Assembly: GCA_038137215.1 (NCBI GenBank)
Contig: JAYQBG010000013.1
Coordinates: 12,351 to 76,350 of the forward strand
Direction: 5' to 3'
Source: JABJAG01 sp038137215
GTDB taxonomy: Bacteria > Pseudomonadota > Alphaproteobacteria > UBA6615
Length of the DNA: 64,000 nucleotides
The notes beneath the pieces were generated by a model that had not been told where the DNA came from, did no database searches, and worked only from the letters and a program-made list of their open reading frames with translations. A program made the translations under genes and the position numbers. Shown piece after piece: positions 52,784-62,189 of the stretch; within the stretch, counting starts at the first letter, position 1; each line of letters starts with the position of its first letter.

Positions 52784-53491
52784 CTAGGACAAAGCCCCGA
52801 GCAGTGTTTCGGAATCGGCAACCGCACCAAACACCCCGCCCTGCATCTTCACCATCTTGATTGCGGCGAGGTGATTCCCGTGATCGGTCGCCCCGCAACA
52901 ATCCTCGAGAAGCAGGCATTCGAAGCCGCGATCATTGGCCTCACGCATGGTCGTGTGCACACAGACGTCCGTCGTGATGCCGGTGAGAATCAGATTTTCA
53001 ATCCCACGGGTACGCAGCATCAATTCAAGGTCCGTCGCGCAGAACGAGCCCTTCCCGGGCTTGTCGATGACCGCTTCGCCCTCATCCGGCGCAAGTTCGG
53101 GAATGATCTCCCAGCCCGGCTCGCCGCGAACCAGGATCCGCCCGCACGGCCCCGGATCGCCGATCCCGGCACCGATGCGCTGCGAACGCCAGCGCTTGTT
53201 GGGCGGCAGGTCCGACAGGTCGGGTCGGTGACCCTCCCGCGTGTGGAGGATGTGGTAACCGCCCGCTCGCATGGCACCGAGCAATTTCGAAATCGGTCCG
53301 ATCGGCGCCCGGGTGAGCGACAGGTCGTAACCCATAGAATCGACATAGCCACCCTTGCCGCAGAAGTCGGTCTGCATGTCGATGACGATCAGGGCGGTAT
53401 TGTCGGGGCGCATATTGCCGTTCCATGGCCAGGGATACGGGTCGGCATCGACGGACGTGCCCCTCGCCTGGTCGAGCTTTGTGGATTTCAT
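52784..53491 (-). CDS. biuH: Biuret amidohydrolase (BiuH)
   Basis: A 235-residue isochorismatase-like hydrolase that converts biuret to allophanate (urea-1-carboxylate) and ammonia. It closely follows, from memory, the characterised Rhizobium BiuH: DADPYPWPWNG, IVIDMQTDFCGKGGYVD, NKRWRSQRIGAGIGDPGPCG and EDCCGATDHGNHLAAIKMVK. The triad Asp38, Lys144 and Cys177 keeps the spacing of BiuH Asp36-Lys142-Cys175. It heads the minus-strand operon biuH, second hydrolase, cupin. The allophanate hydrolase needed next is encoded at 54652-56469, divergently. Confidence 0.9.
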   Translation of the reverse strand: MKSTKLDQARGTSVDADPYPWPWNGNMRPDNTALIVIDMQTDFCGKGGYVDSMGYDLSLTRAPIGPISKLLGAMRAGGYHILHTREGHRPDLSDLPPNKRWRSQRIGAGIGDPGPCGRILVRGEPGWEIIPELAPDEGEAVIDKPGKGSFCATDLELMLRTRGIENLILTGITTDVCVHTTMREANDRGFECLLLEDCCGATDHGNHLAAIKMVKMQGGVFGAVADSETLLGALS

Positions 53492-53559
53492 CTGTAAACC
53501 ACCGTCATGTTCCAGCTATCCGTAGACCCCGACGACGCACGGGAAGTGTTACGCCTTAT

Positions 53560-53569
53560 CGATATGCAA
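53560..53569. promoter_or_regulatory. Weak third copy of the island operator motif
   Basis: CGATATGCAA, upstream of biuH and of the regulator gene, matches 7 of 10 bases of TTGTATGCAA. It is listed because it stands in the third promoter region of the island, but it could be chance. Confidence 0.25.
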
Positions 53570-53749
53570 GCAGCATGCCGGGCCGGATGTTCACAGAATC
53601 CACAGATATCCGGTTGCCTTCGCCGAAACGCCGTATCGCGGTGCGCGTCCATTGCCCGTGTTTTGGGCAGCCAGCCAGATTTGCCAGGCCCGGCTCGGAA
53701 TGCAAGATTGAACACCGATCACTCCTCACTGTTGCGCCGGATCCCGAAC

Positions 53750-54427
53750 GTGCCAAGACGACGCGCCACCCGACCCGCCCGCGGGCAGACCCGATCAAAC
53801 TTTCTCGAGGAACGGCTCGCTGAGGAGATCATCAGCGGTCGCCTGTTGCCGGGCACACGCCTCGAAGAACAGGCCATTGCCGACCGATTCGAGACATCCC
53901 GCACGCCCGTGCGCGAGGCGTTGCGGCGACTCGAAGCCACGGGACTGATCGAAATCCGTCCGCGCCGGGGCGTCATTGTTTCGAATGTAACGCGCGAACA
54001 TCTGGCCCAGATGTTCGAAGCGATGGCCGAGCTCGAAGGCGCCTACGCACGGCTCGCCGCAGAGCGAATGACCGACGTGGAGCGGGACTCATTCTCGAAT
54101 CTGCACGCGAAAGGCGAAGCCCTGGCGGAGGACGGCGAACCGGATGCCTATGAGAAGCACAACCGCAAGTTCCACGCCGCGATCTATGCCGGATCGGCCA
54201 ACGAGGTGCTCGAGGAATCGACGCAGGCCGTACGCGCTCGCCTCGCTCCGTTCCGCAATGCCCAGTTTCAAATCCCGGGACGAATAGCCCGATCCAATGC
54301 GGAACATTCCGAAGTGGTCGAGGCGATTCTCGCGCGTGACGGCAACCGCGCTTATGACGCGATGCGCCGCCACATGTTGACAGTCAGCGACGCTTCCGCG
54401 GTCTTCGCCACGCGAGAAAAATCCTGA
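53750..54427 (+). CDS. GntR-family regulator (FCD/FadR subfamily)
   Basis: The frame is open from 53507, but homologues begin shortly before the DNA-binding domain, so GTG 53750 is preferred (225 residues; the start is uncertain). The winged helix includes LEERLAEEIISGRLLPGTRL, AIADRFETSRTPVREALRRL and GLIEIRPRRGVIV. The C-terminal FCD domain has the metal/ligand His in KHNRKFHAAIYAGS and RSNAEHSEVVEAI. It lies between divergent biuH and atzF and probably represses the island genes until a pathway intermediate binds. Confidence 0.87.
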   Translation: MPRRRATRPARGQTRSNFLEERLAEEIISGRLLPGTRLEEQAIADRFETSRTPVREALRRLEATGLIEIRPRRGVIVSNVTREHLAQMFEAMAELEGAYARLAAERMTDVERDSFSNLHAKGEALAEDGEPDAYEKHNRKFHAAIYAGSANEVLEESTQAVRARLAPFRNAQFQIPGRIARSNAEHSEVVEAILARDGNRAYDAMRRHMLTVSDASAVFATREKS

Positions 54428-54483
54428 TTCTCAGGGCTGTATAAGAACATTATCTATTTGTTATTGTTATAATTTCTTATTTT

Positions 54484-54493
54484 TTGTATGCAA
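54484..54493. promoter_or_regulatory. FCD-type operator candidate TTGTATGCAA upstream of atzF
   Basis: The motif fits the TTGTATACAA-like operators of FCD-subfamily GntR regulators with one change. It lies in an AT-rich region just after TATAAT (54468-54473) and 159 bp before the atzF start. A near-identical TTGTGTGCAA is found at 62046-62055. Confidence 0.5.
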
Positions 54494-54651
54494 ATTGCCG
54501 CTGGGACAGGCGTCATGCTCAAGATTTCAGCAGTCGTTTCGTCACCGGCCGACGAAACAAGCCGATTTGTGGGCCTTCCGACTGGCCCATCGATTGCAAT
54601 CATTCTGTCGAGATAGCGTTCTGCGGAGGTTCGCGTGGGGGAGTTGCAGCT

Positions 54652-56469
54652 TTGACCGATCACGAAGCACCCGATCTGAACATCACGCGCTTGGCGCGCG
54701 ACTATGCGTCAGATACCCGCAACCCGTCCGGGATCGTCGAAGAGGTTATCCGGCAGCGCAACCACCACGCGTCCAATCCGATCTGGATTCACCAAGTGCC
54801 GGACGATGGGCTGCGCACCCGCGCAAGGGAGCTAGAGACAAAGTCCGCCGCGAATCTTCCGCTCTTTGGAATCCCGTTCGCCGTAAAAGACAACATCGAT
54901 GTGGCCGGGCTGCCGACCACGGCGGCATGCGAGGCATTCGCCCACACACCGGCGCGCTCTGCCCCGGTCGTCGATCTCCTGCTGGATGCAGGAGCAATTC
55001 TGGTCGGCAAGACCAACCTCGACCAGTTCGCGACCGGCCTCGTGGGTACCCGTTCGCCTTGGGGACCTTGCCGCAATGCGTTCGATGATTCCTATGTGTC
55101 CGGGGGATCGAGTTCGGGTTCCGCCGTTGCGGTTGCCCTCGGCATGGCGAGCTTCGCACTGGGAACCGACACAGCCGGGTCCGGCCGCGTGCCGGCGGCG
55201 TTCAACAATCTGGTCGGCCTCAAGCCCTCGCTCGGCCGGATCAGCACGCGCGGCGTCGTACCGGCGTGCCGGTCGCTCGATTGCGTGTCCGTCTTCGCAT
55301 TGACCGCAGCGGATGCGCGCACCGTCCTCGATATCGCGGGGGCAGAAGACAGGGATCATCCGGGATCTCGGACATTCGATCTCACGACGGGCGTGATTGC
55401 CGGCGATTTCTCGTTTGCGGCCCCGGACCCGAGCCAACTCAGTTTCTTCGGCGACGACGCCTACGCGCAGTGTTTCGAGCGGGCCTGCGAACGACTGGAA
55501 TCGATCGGCGGAACGCGAGTCGCCTTCGACTACGAGCCATTCGCCAAAACGGCAGAACTGCTCTACGGCGGCCCCTGGGTCGCAGAGCGATATCACGCGG
55601 CCCGTAGCCTGATGGAGGATAGTCCCCAGGCATTGCTGCCCGTGATCCGAACCATTCTCGGGGGTGCACGAAACTATGATGCGGTCGACACGTTCGACGC
55701 CTTCTACCGCCTCGAGGAGTTCGCACATCGAAGTCGAGATCTCTGGAAGCTGGCTGACGTCATGGTTCTGCCGACCGCCCCGACACACCCGACGATCGAT
55801 GCCGTCGAAGCCGAGCCCATCGCGCGGAACAGCGAACTGGGCACATATACAAACTTCGTCAATCTGCTCGACCTTGCCGCGACCGCGGTGCCCTCGGCGT
55901 TCAACGAGAGAACGAACCTTCCTTTCGGGATCACGCTCATCGCGCCGGCCGGATCCGACAACGCGCTGCTCTCGCTTGCGGGCCGCTTCCATGCGGACAC
56001 CGGTTTGCCACTCGGCGCGACACGCCACGCTCAGCCGCGTCGGAACGAGACAATCCCGCCCTCGGCAGCGCCCGAGCCGGACTGGATCAAGATCGCAGTG
56101 TGCGGCGCACACCTGTCAGGGCAACCCCTGAACCATCAGTTGACCGACCGGGGCGGCCGCCTCGTCCGCGAGGCATCGACGGCACCCGCGTACCGTATGT
56201 ACGCGCTGGGGGGCGGCCCACCCGCCCGCCCGGGTCTCATGCGTTCGAGTTTCGGATCCACCATTCGGCTGGAAATTTGGGAAGTTCCGGCAAACCGCAT
56301 CGGCGGGTTCATCACAGGAATTCCGGCGCCACTGGGCATCGGGCGGATCTCTCTCGACGACGGCTCGGACGTGCTGGGATTTCTTTGCGAAGCGAGCGCA
56401 ACCGAGGACGCCATCGATATCACGGAATTCGGGGACTGGCGCCGCTACCTCGACACCATCGCAGCGTGA
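54652..56469 (+). CDS. atzF: Allophanate hydrolase
   Basis: AtzF hydrolyses allophanate to CO2 and ammonia, the last step of biuret, triuret and s-triazine breakdown. The start is TTG 54652, placed by GGGGGAG 8 bases upstream; it gives 605 residues, the usual length. The amidase domain (1-440) has Lys79 (FAVKDNID), the Ser153 region (GGSSSGSA) and nucleophile Ser177 (GTDTAGSGRV), spaced as in AtzF Lys91-Ser165-Ser189. The C-terminal domain (about 450-600) is intact: VCGAHLSGQPLNHQLTDRGG, APAYRMYALGG and IPAPLGIGRISLDDGSDV. It follows the GntR gene and is convergent with the ABC transporter operon. Confidence 0.94.
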   Translation: MTDHEAPDLNITRLARDYASDTRNPSGIVEEVIRQRNHHASNPIWIHQVPDDGLRTRARELETKSAANLPLFGIPFAVKDNIDVAGLPTTAACEAFAHTPARSAPVVDLLLDAGAILVGKTNLDQFATGLVGTRSPWGPCRNAFDDSYVSGGSSSGSAVAVALGMASFALGTDTAGSGRVPAAFNNLVGLKPSLGRISTRGVVPACRSLDCVSVFALTAADARTVLDIAGAEDRDHPGSRTFDLTTGVIAGDFSFAAPDPSQLSFFGDDAYAQCFERACERLESIGGTRVAFDYEPFAKTAELLYGGPWVAERYHAARSLMEDSPQALLPVIRTILGGARNYDAVDTFDAFYRLEEFAHRSRDLWKLADVMVLPTAPTHPTIDAVEAEPIARNSELGTYTNFVNLLDLAATAVPSAFNERTNLPFGITLIAPAGSDNALLSLAGRFHADTGLPLGATRHAQPRRNETIPPSAAPEPDWIKIAVCGAHLSGQPLNHQLTDRGGRLVREASTAPAYRMYALGGGPPARPGLMRSSFGSTIRLEIWEVPANRIGGFITGIPAPLGIGRISLDDGSDVLGFLCEASATEDAIDITEFGDWRRYLDTIAA

Positions 56470-56479
56470 CGCACCGGCA

Positions 56480-58234
56480 CTAGGCTTTCACGACCCGGGG
56501 GACGCCTTCCCGTTCATCGATCTCGAGATGCGGAATCGCAGAGACGAGCTTTTGCGTGTATGCCTCGCGAGGATCGGACAACAGCGTCTCGGCGGCACCC
56601 GCCTCCACGATCCGGCCTTCATTCATCACGATGACACGGTCGCAAAGAAGCCTTACGACGTTCAGGTCGTGACTAACGAAAATATAGGTCATGCCGAGCT
56701 CGCGCCGAAGAATGTCGAGCAACTTCAGCACGACGGCCTGGACCGAAACGTCCAGCGCGGATGTCGGCTCGTCGAGAATGAGCAACTTCGGCCGCAATGC
56801 GATGGCGCGGGCGATTCCGACCCGCGCTTTCTGGCCGCCGGACAGCTGGTGTGGAAACCGCGTCAGCAAGTCGCGCGGCAAACCCACCTTGTCCGCAAGA
56901 TCCTCGATCTGCTCCTTCAGGCTCGCGCGGTCCGTCTTCTCCGCAAGGCGACGTAGCGGTTCGGCGATTGCATCGAATGCGCTGAACCGCGGGTTCAGAC
57001 TCTCCGTCGGATCCTGGAACACCATCTGGATCTGAGCGCGCAGCGGGTGACGCGCAAACTTGCGGGCCGGGATCTCGCCGATATTCTCTCCGTCAAAGAC
57101 GATCTCGCCGGCGGTCGGATCGAGCAGGCGCGTGACCATGCTCGAGGTCGTCGACTTGCCGCAGCCCGATTCACCAACGAGCCCGACGCTTTCACCCGGC
57201 TGGATCGAGAAGTCGATGCCGTCAACGGCGCGAAACGTCGTCGGCGGTGTTTCGATGTTCGGCCGAAAAATACTGTCCAGCAGTTTCCGGCGCTCCGCCG
57301 TCGCGTGCAGCGGATACTCCTTCACCAGCCCCCTCACCTCCAGGATCGGACGGGTGCCGGATGGAAACGCCATGACCTGCTTCGAACCCGCCTCATCCTC
57401 ATCCGCCGCATCAGACAGGTCCTCAAGACGCGAATCCCGGCGCGGCGTCGCCTGAATAAGTTTGCGCGTATAGGGATGGCCCGGATTTCGGAACAGGGTC
57501 TCCGTCGGGGCGCTCTCGACCACCACGCCGCGCTGCATCACGACGATGCGCTGGCAATACTGGGCGGCCAATCCAAGATCGTGGGTAATCAGGATCGCGG
57601 CCATCTCTCGCTCGGTCGTCAGATCACGGACGATGTCCATCGTCACCTTCTGGGTCGTTACATCGAGACCCGTCGTCGGCTCGTCGGCGATCAGCAGCGC
57701 GGGTTCGCAGGCCAGCGCGATGGCGATCATCACCCGTTGGCACATGCCACCCGACAGCTCGTAGGGATAGGCGTGATAGCGTTGCTCCGGGTTCAGGATC
57801 CGGACCTGGCGCAGCAGATCGATGGCCTTTTCCCTGACGTCGCGCCGGTAGACCAGCGTGTGCTCGAGCAGCACATCCTCGATCTGGTGACCGATCTTGC
57901 GGATCGGATTGAGCGCCGTGCGCGGGCTCTGGAAGATCATCGAGGCCTCGCGACCACGCAGCTCACGCAAGTCCTGTTCGCGGGCGCCGATCATCTCGAA
58001 GCCGCCGAACACTGCCGAGCCCGACGTCGCCCGCCCGGCCCGGTCAAGAATGCCCATGACTGTGTAGGCGGTGACGGACTTCCCGGACCCGCTCTCGCCG
58101 ACCACGCCCACCATTTCGCGCTTTCGTACATCGAACCCGACCTGGTGCAGCGCCTCGACGATCCCGGCGCGCGTCTTGAACTCGACCGTCAGATCCTTGA
58201 TCGCCAGAAGCGGAATTTCAGGTGTCTGGGCCAT
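56480..58234 (-). CDS. Dpp/Opp-type ABC transporter, fused double ATPase
   Basis: A 584-residue cytoplasmic protein with two ATP-binding cassettes, equivalent to DppD and DppF in one chain. The first has Walker A GESGSGKS (46-53), the signature YELSGGMCQRV and Walker B LLIADEPTTGLDV. The second has GESGCGKSTTSSMVTRLLDP, HQLSGGQKARVGIARAIALR and LLILDEPTSALDVSVQ. Each half ends with the oligopeptide-transporter segment (HPYTRKLIQATP; EAYTQKLVSAIPH). It is the last gene of the operon and begins 4 bp after the permease stop. Confidence 0.93.
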   Translation of the reverse strand: MAQTPEIPLLAIKDLTVEFKTRAGIVEALHQVGFDVRKREMVGVVGESGSGKSVTAYTVMGILDRAGRATSGSAVFGGFEMIGAREQDLRELRGREASMIFQSPRTALNPIRKIGHQIEDVLLEHTLVYRRDVREKAIDLLRQVRILNPEQRYHAYPYELSGGMCQRVMIAIALACEPALLIADEPTTGLDVTTQKVTMDIVRDLTTEREMAAILITHDLGLAAQYCQRIVVMQRGVVVESAPTETLFRNPGHPYTRKLIQATPRRDSRLEDLSDAADEDEAGSKQVMAFPSGTRPILEVRGLVKEYPLHATAERRKLLDSIFRPNIETPPTTFRAVDGIDFSIQPGESVGLVGESGCGKSTTSSMVTRLLDPTAGEIVFDGENIGEIPARKFARHPLRAQIQMVFQDPTESLNPRFSAFDAIAEPLRRLAEKTDRASLKEQIEDLADKVGLPRDLLTRFPHQLSGGQKARVGIARAIALRPKLLILDEPTSALDVSVQAVVLKLLDILRRELGMTYIFVSHDLNVVRLLCDRVIVMNEGRIVEAGAAETLLSDPREAYTQKLVSAIPHLEIDEREGVPRVVKA

Positions 58235-58238
58235 CGCG

Positions 58239-59126
58239 TCAGGTCCGCCGCTGCGGGTCGATCAGGTCGCGCAGCCCGTCGCCGAGAAGGTTGAAACAGA
58301 ACACCGCGAGCATCAGCGCCGCACCCGGGAAGAGGGCGAGCCACCATTCGCCCGACACAATGAAGGTCGCGCCCTCGGCGACCATGATGCCCCATTCCGG
58401 TGCGGGCGGGCGCACCCCAAGCCCGATGAACGACAGCCCCGCGGCATTGAGGATGGCCCAGCCGAGATTAAGCGAGATCTGGACCATCATCGGCGGCAGG
58501 ATGTTGGGATAGAGGTGGAAGACCAGAAGGCGCGTGTCGGAGTTGCCCGAAAGCTTGGCTGCATCCACGAAGCCCGCATTCCGGCGGACATTCACCTCAG
58601 CACGCGCCACGCGCGTGTAGAAGGGCAGATTGATGATCGCGGTCGCGTAGACGATGTTCTCGACCGTGTTGCCCAGCGCCGCGACGATCCCCATGGCGAG
58701 CACGAACAGCGGGAAGGCCATAATCGTGTCGATGGACCGTCCGACGACCCGGTCGGTCCAGCCACCGTAGTAACCGGACAGACAACCGAGAACGCTGCCG
58801 ATGACGAAGGACAGCGCGACGGCCGAGAATGCGATCAGGAAATCGAGCCGGGTCGCGACGACGACGCGGCTGAAGACGTCGCGCCCGAGATTATCGGTGC
58901 CGAACCAGTGCGCCCAGGTCGGCGGCTGCAATGCATTCGCGGTGTCGCTGGCCAGCGGATCATAGGGCACGATCCAGGGTCCGAAGACGGCCATGACAAC
59001 GAACATCGCGAACAGAATGAACGCGAAGAGCGTGACCGGGTTTTCGCTCACCACATAGCGGAAATGCCGCCACCAGGCCGCCGCGGCGCTTTCGCCCGTG
59101 GAGTCGGGGTATTCCGCGACCGCCAT
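58239..59126 (-). CDS. ABC transporter permease, DppC type
   Basis: A 295-residue inner-membrane permease with about six helices. The cytoplasmic N-terminus and PYDPLASDTANALQPPTWAH with WFGTDNLGRDVFSRVV are typical of DppC/OppC. The ATPase-coupling loop is VRRNAGFVDAAKLSGNSDTR. It forms the channel with the DppB-like protein, whose stop lies 3 bp upstream. Confidence 0.93.
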   Translation of the reverse strand: MAVAEYPDSTGESAAAAWWRHFRYVVSENPVTLFAFILFAMFVVMAVFGPWIVPYDPLASDTANALQPPTWAHWFGTDNLGRDVFSRVVVATRLDFLIAFSAVALSFVIGSVLGCLSGYYGGWTDRVVGRSIDTIMAFPLFVLAMGIVAALGNTVENIVYATAIINLPFYTRVARAEVNVRRNAGFVDAAKLSGNSDTRLLVFHLYPNILPPMMVQISLNLGWAILNAAGLSFIGLGVRPPAPEWGIMVAEGATFIVSGEWWLALFPGAALMLAVFCFNLLGDGLRDLIDPQRRT

Positions 59127-59129
59127 CGG

Positions 59130-60149
59130 TCAGCCCTCGATCCCGACGCGCGGATCAACAATGGTGTAGAGCACGTCGATCGCCAGGTTCACGAGCACGA
59201 AGAGGATGGCCATGGACAGAACGAATCCTTGAACCGCGGCGAAGTCGGAAACAACGAGTGCGTTGACTGCGTAGGACCCGATACCGGGCCAGGCGAATAC
59301 CTTCTCAACGAGCACATTCGCGCCGAGCATGAACGAGAACACCATGCCGAGCGTCGTCAGGATCGGCAGCAGCGCGTTCCGGAACGCGTAGGAGAAGAGC
59401 ACCTTGCTGCGCGACAACCCGCTGGCCTGCGCGGTCCGAATATAGTCGCTGCCGAGCGCCTGCAGCATCGACGCCCGGGTCATACGCGCCAGCGGCGCAA
59501 GCACGAACACCCCCATGGTGATCGCCGGCAGAACGATTTGGGCGAACGACGCACCGAAGGTGTCGAGGTCACCGGCAATGAGGCTGTCGATCAGGTAGAA
59601 GCCCGTCATATGGTCCGGGGCGATGTAGAAAATATCCAGCCGCCCGAGAGGAGACGGGACGACATCCAGGAGAAAGTAGAAGGTGTAGACGAAGAACAGG
59701 CCGGTGAAGAACACCGGCAGGGACACACCAGCCGTTACGACCACACGACAGAGATGGTCGACCCAGGAGTTCGGCCGGGTCGCCGCCAAAATCCCCAGCG
59801 GCAAAGCGGTCCCGATCGCAAAGATCAGTGCGACCAGCGTCAGCTCCAGCGACGCAGGCAACCGGGTGGCGAGTTCTTCGAGTACCGGCCGGCCCGTGCT
59901 GATGGACACGCCGAGATCGCCCCGCGCCAGGTCTCCGAGGTAGAGCCAGAACTGCTCGAACAGGCTCTTGTCGAGGCCGAGTGCGGCGCGAATTTCGGCG
60001 ATGGATTTTTCGTCCGCGGCCGGCCCGGCGAAGTAGACTGCCGGGTCGCCGGGGAGCGCCCGGGTCAGCAGGAAGGTCACAACAATGATTCCGATGATCG
60101 ATGGGATCGCCTGCGCAAGTCGTCTTCCGATCATGGCGAATCTGCTCAT
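59130..60149 (-). CDS. ABC transporter permease, DppB type
   Basis: A 339-residue permease beginning FAMIGRRLAQAIPSIIGIIV, with TFLLTRALPGDPA, GDLGVSISTGRPVLEEL and the coupling loop ARMTRASMLQALGSDYIRTA, QASGLSRSKVLFSYAFRNAL: all DppB/OppB features. It follows the binding-protein gene by 41 bp and is translated with the DppC-like gene. Confidence 0.93.
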   Translation of the reverse strand: MSRFAMIGRRLAQAIPSIIGIIVVTFLLTRALPGDPAVYFAGPAADEKSIAEIRAALGLDKSLFEQFWLYLGDLARGDLGVSISTGRPVLEELATRLPASLELTLVALIFAIGTALPLGILAATRPNSWVDHLCRVVVTAGVSLPVFFTGLFFVYTFYFLLDVVPSPLGRLDIFYIAPDHMTGFYLIDSLIAGDLDTFGASFAQIVLPAITMGVFVLAPLARMTRASMLQALGSDYIRTAQASGLSRSKVLFSYAFRNALLPILTTLGMVFSFMLGANVLVEKVFAWPGIGSYAVNALVVSDFAAVQGFVLSMAILFVLVNLAIDVLYTIVDPRVGIEG

Positions 60150-60190
60150 CGCGACGCGTCCTGCTGTGTCCCGGGCCCGCTACGCAGCAC

Positions 60191-61813
60191 TCAGACCGTG
60201 TCCTTGCCGAGCGAGCGGGCATCGAGTTGGCGATGGAACCAGTACTCGTAGCCCGTCACGTTCTTCTGGGTGGCCACATCGAGGAACGGCTGATACAGCG
60301 GGATCAGCGGCACCTCGTCGAACGCGATCTCAAGCATCCGCTTGACGTTCGGCTCGTAGGCCGGATTCTCGATCGGCAGCAGAAGCGTGTTGTTCACCAG
60401 CTCCTCGACCTCGTCGTTCTTGTAGTTCATCGAGTTGAACAGATGACCGTGCTGGTAGACCCAGAAGAAGTAGTAGTCCGGGTAGTTCAGCCAGCCGCCG
60501 AAGTTCTTGAAGTGCAGCGGCAGGGATTTCTCGACCAGCGCTTTGGTGCGCCAGTTGGCGCCCGGGATCTTGTCGAGGGTCGACTTGATCCCGACCTTGC
60601 CCAGGCCTTCCTGCACGAGAAGTGCCGCCGGCTCGGCCCAGTCGGCCAGACCGAGGTTGAACGACAGCGGCACCTCGAACCCGTCCTTGTAACCGGCCTC
60701 GGCGAGCAGGTCCTTCGCCTTGTCGTAGTCGGTGTCGTAGGGATAAGGCTGCGGCCAGCTGATGTCCTTCGGGGTCAGGGATTCGCCGCCCCACATGGGC
60801 ACACCCCGCTCGAACGCCGCCGCCTCGAAGATTTCCTTGTAGGGAATCGCATGGGCGACCGCCTTGCGGACGAGCTTGTTCTGGAACGGCTCGAAGTTCA
60901 TGTTGAGGCCGAGTGCCGTCATGGAGTTCTCGATTGGGGCGCCCTGCACGCTTACCTCGCCGCCATCCGCCAGCTCGCGGAAATCCTTCGCCGGCAGGTC
61001 GAGCGAGATATCGGCATCGCCCTTCTCCAGCAGCGCGCGCCGGGTCGACGCGGACGGAACTTCGCGCACGATCACGCGTTCGACGCCGGGCAAGGGTCCG
61101 CTCTTCCAGTCCTCAAAGCGGCTGTAGACCACCTGCTGACCCGGATCCCAGCGCTCGAGCTTGAACGCACCGCCGCCCAGCGGGTTGCGGTGCAGATACT
61201 CGGTCGCCCACGGGTCGTCCGCTGTTGCCTCTTTCTTCGCCGCGGTCGAGTTGATGATGATCGGCACGGGCACGCCCACATCGGGGAGCGTCAGTTTCGA
61301 CTTCTTAATAAAGTCGATCTTGAAGGTGTGGCTGTCGACGACGGAGAACTGCTCGGTCTTCTCCAGCGCACCGGCCTTCATCTGCACGGTCGGGAAGCCG
61401 CCGACCGAGACGGCGCGGTCGAACGACCACTTCACGTCTTCCGCCGTGACGGGTGTGCCGTCATGGAACGTCGCGTCCTTGCGGATGGCAAAGGTCATGG
61501 ACATGCCATCGGCCGCGAGCTCCCAGCTCTCGGCCAGCTCGGGCACGATGTCTTGGTAGTTGTACATGGACGTGCCGTTTGCCAGCGTCTTCGTTCCGAA
61601 GCTGACGAGCCGATCGTAGAGATTGACCGCGATCGAATAGCTCGGTCGGTTGGTGCCCTTGCGATGAATGTCCATGCTGTTCGGACCGTTCGCGAGCACC
61701 ACGACGATAGTGTCATCACGGCCTGCCGCACTCGCAGGCAGATGTTTGAGCATCGGAAGGACACTGGCGCCGGCCATCAGGCCGGTTGTCTTCAGGAAAT
61801 CACGCCGTTTCAT
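60191..61813 (-). CDS. ABC transporter substrate-binding protein, family 5, Tat-exported
   Basis: A 540-residue periplasmic binding protein from ATG 61813, with AAGGAGG upstream. The N-terminus MKRRDFLKTTGLMAGASVL is a twin-arginine (Tat) signal. SBP_bac_5 features include YQDIVPELAESWELAADGMS, DGTPVTAEDVKWSFDRAV and RALLEKGDADISLDLPAKDF. Members bind peptides, nickel or small amides. Its position with biuH and atzF suggests a biuret-like ligand or a larger ureido compound; this is inference. Confidence 0.92.
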   Translation of the reverse strand: MKRRDFLKTTGLMAGASVLPMLKHLPASAAGRDDTIVVVLANGPNSMDIHRKGTNRPSYSIAVNLYDRLVSFGTKTLANGTSMYNYQDIVPELAESWELAADGMSMTFAIRKDATFHDGTPVTAEDVKWSFDRAVSVGGFPTVQMKAGALEKTEQFSVVDSHTFKIDFIKKSKLTLPDVGVPVPIIINSTAAKKEATADDPWATEYLHRNPLGGGAFKLERWDPGQQVVYSRFEDWKSGPLPGVERVIVREVPSASTRRALLEKGDADISLDLPAKDFRELADGGEVSVQGAPIENSMTALGLNMNFEPFQNKLVRKAVAHAIPYKEIFEAAAFERGVPMWGGESLTPKDISWPQPYPYDTDYDKAKDLLAEAGYKDGFEVPLSFNLGLADWAEPAALLVQEGLGKVGIKSTLDKIPGANWRTKALVEKSLPLHFKNFGGWLNYPDYYFFWVYQHGHLFNSMNYKNDEVEELVNNTLLLPIENPAYEPNVKRMLEIAFDEVPLIPLYQPFLDVATQKNVTGYEYWFHRQLDARSLGKDTV

Positions 61814-62189
61814 GGGGGAAATGCCTCCTTGTTTGAGCCGCCATAGCGCCAATGGCCGGCGGACCTTCCCGGAAGCATTGCAATCGCTTTGCCACTTTTG
61901 CGGCGGCGGCCCACCGCGCAGAGCCAAACGCCGAATTTCCGGGTGGTTCGAAGCCGGCAAACGGCTCATCGACCGGATTCGACGGGAGGCGCGCCCGGCT
62001 TAAAAACAGGCGATTGTGCCCAAAGACTAATCAGGCTGCGTCAAATTGTGTGCAATTATCTGTTTTTAGAATTTTTACAGTTATTTATTCAACTTATAAA
62101 CCACTGGTAAAGCGACATATTCCGCGCGCTCATCCGGTGGCATGGATGTTGCGAAGACATGTGGGCAGACCGAACAGAGGAGCTGCTTC
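61814..62189. promoter_or_regulatory. Divergent promoter region of the transporter operon and amidohydrolase
   Basis: 376 bases without a gene separate the divergent binding-protein and amidohydrolase genes. The part from about 62040 to 62110 is very AT-rich and contains TTGTGTGCAA (62046-62055), a variant of the motif before atzF, directly followed by ATTATCTGTTTTT, which also resembles the atzF upstream ATTATCTATTTGT. This is the likely control point for uptake. Confidence 0.5.

Noticed and set aside
58071..61846. Very long open frames on the plus strand opposite the ABC transporter genes (over 700 and 580 codons)
   Set aside because: They mirror the GC-rich third positions of the real minus-strand genes and encode low-complexity, Arg/His-rich sequence without domains.
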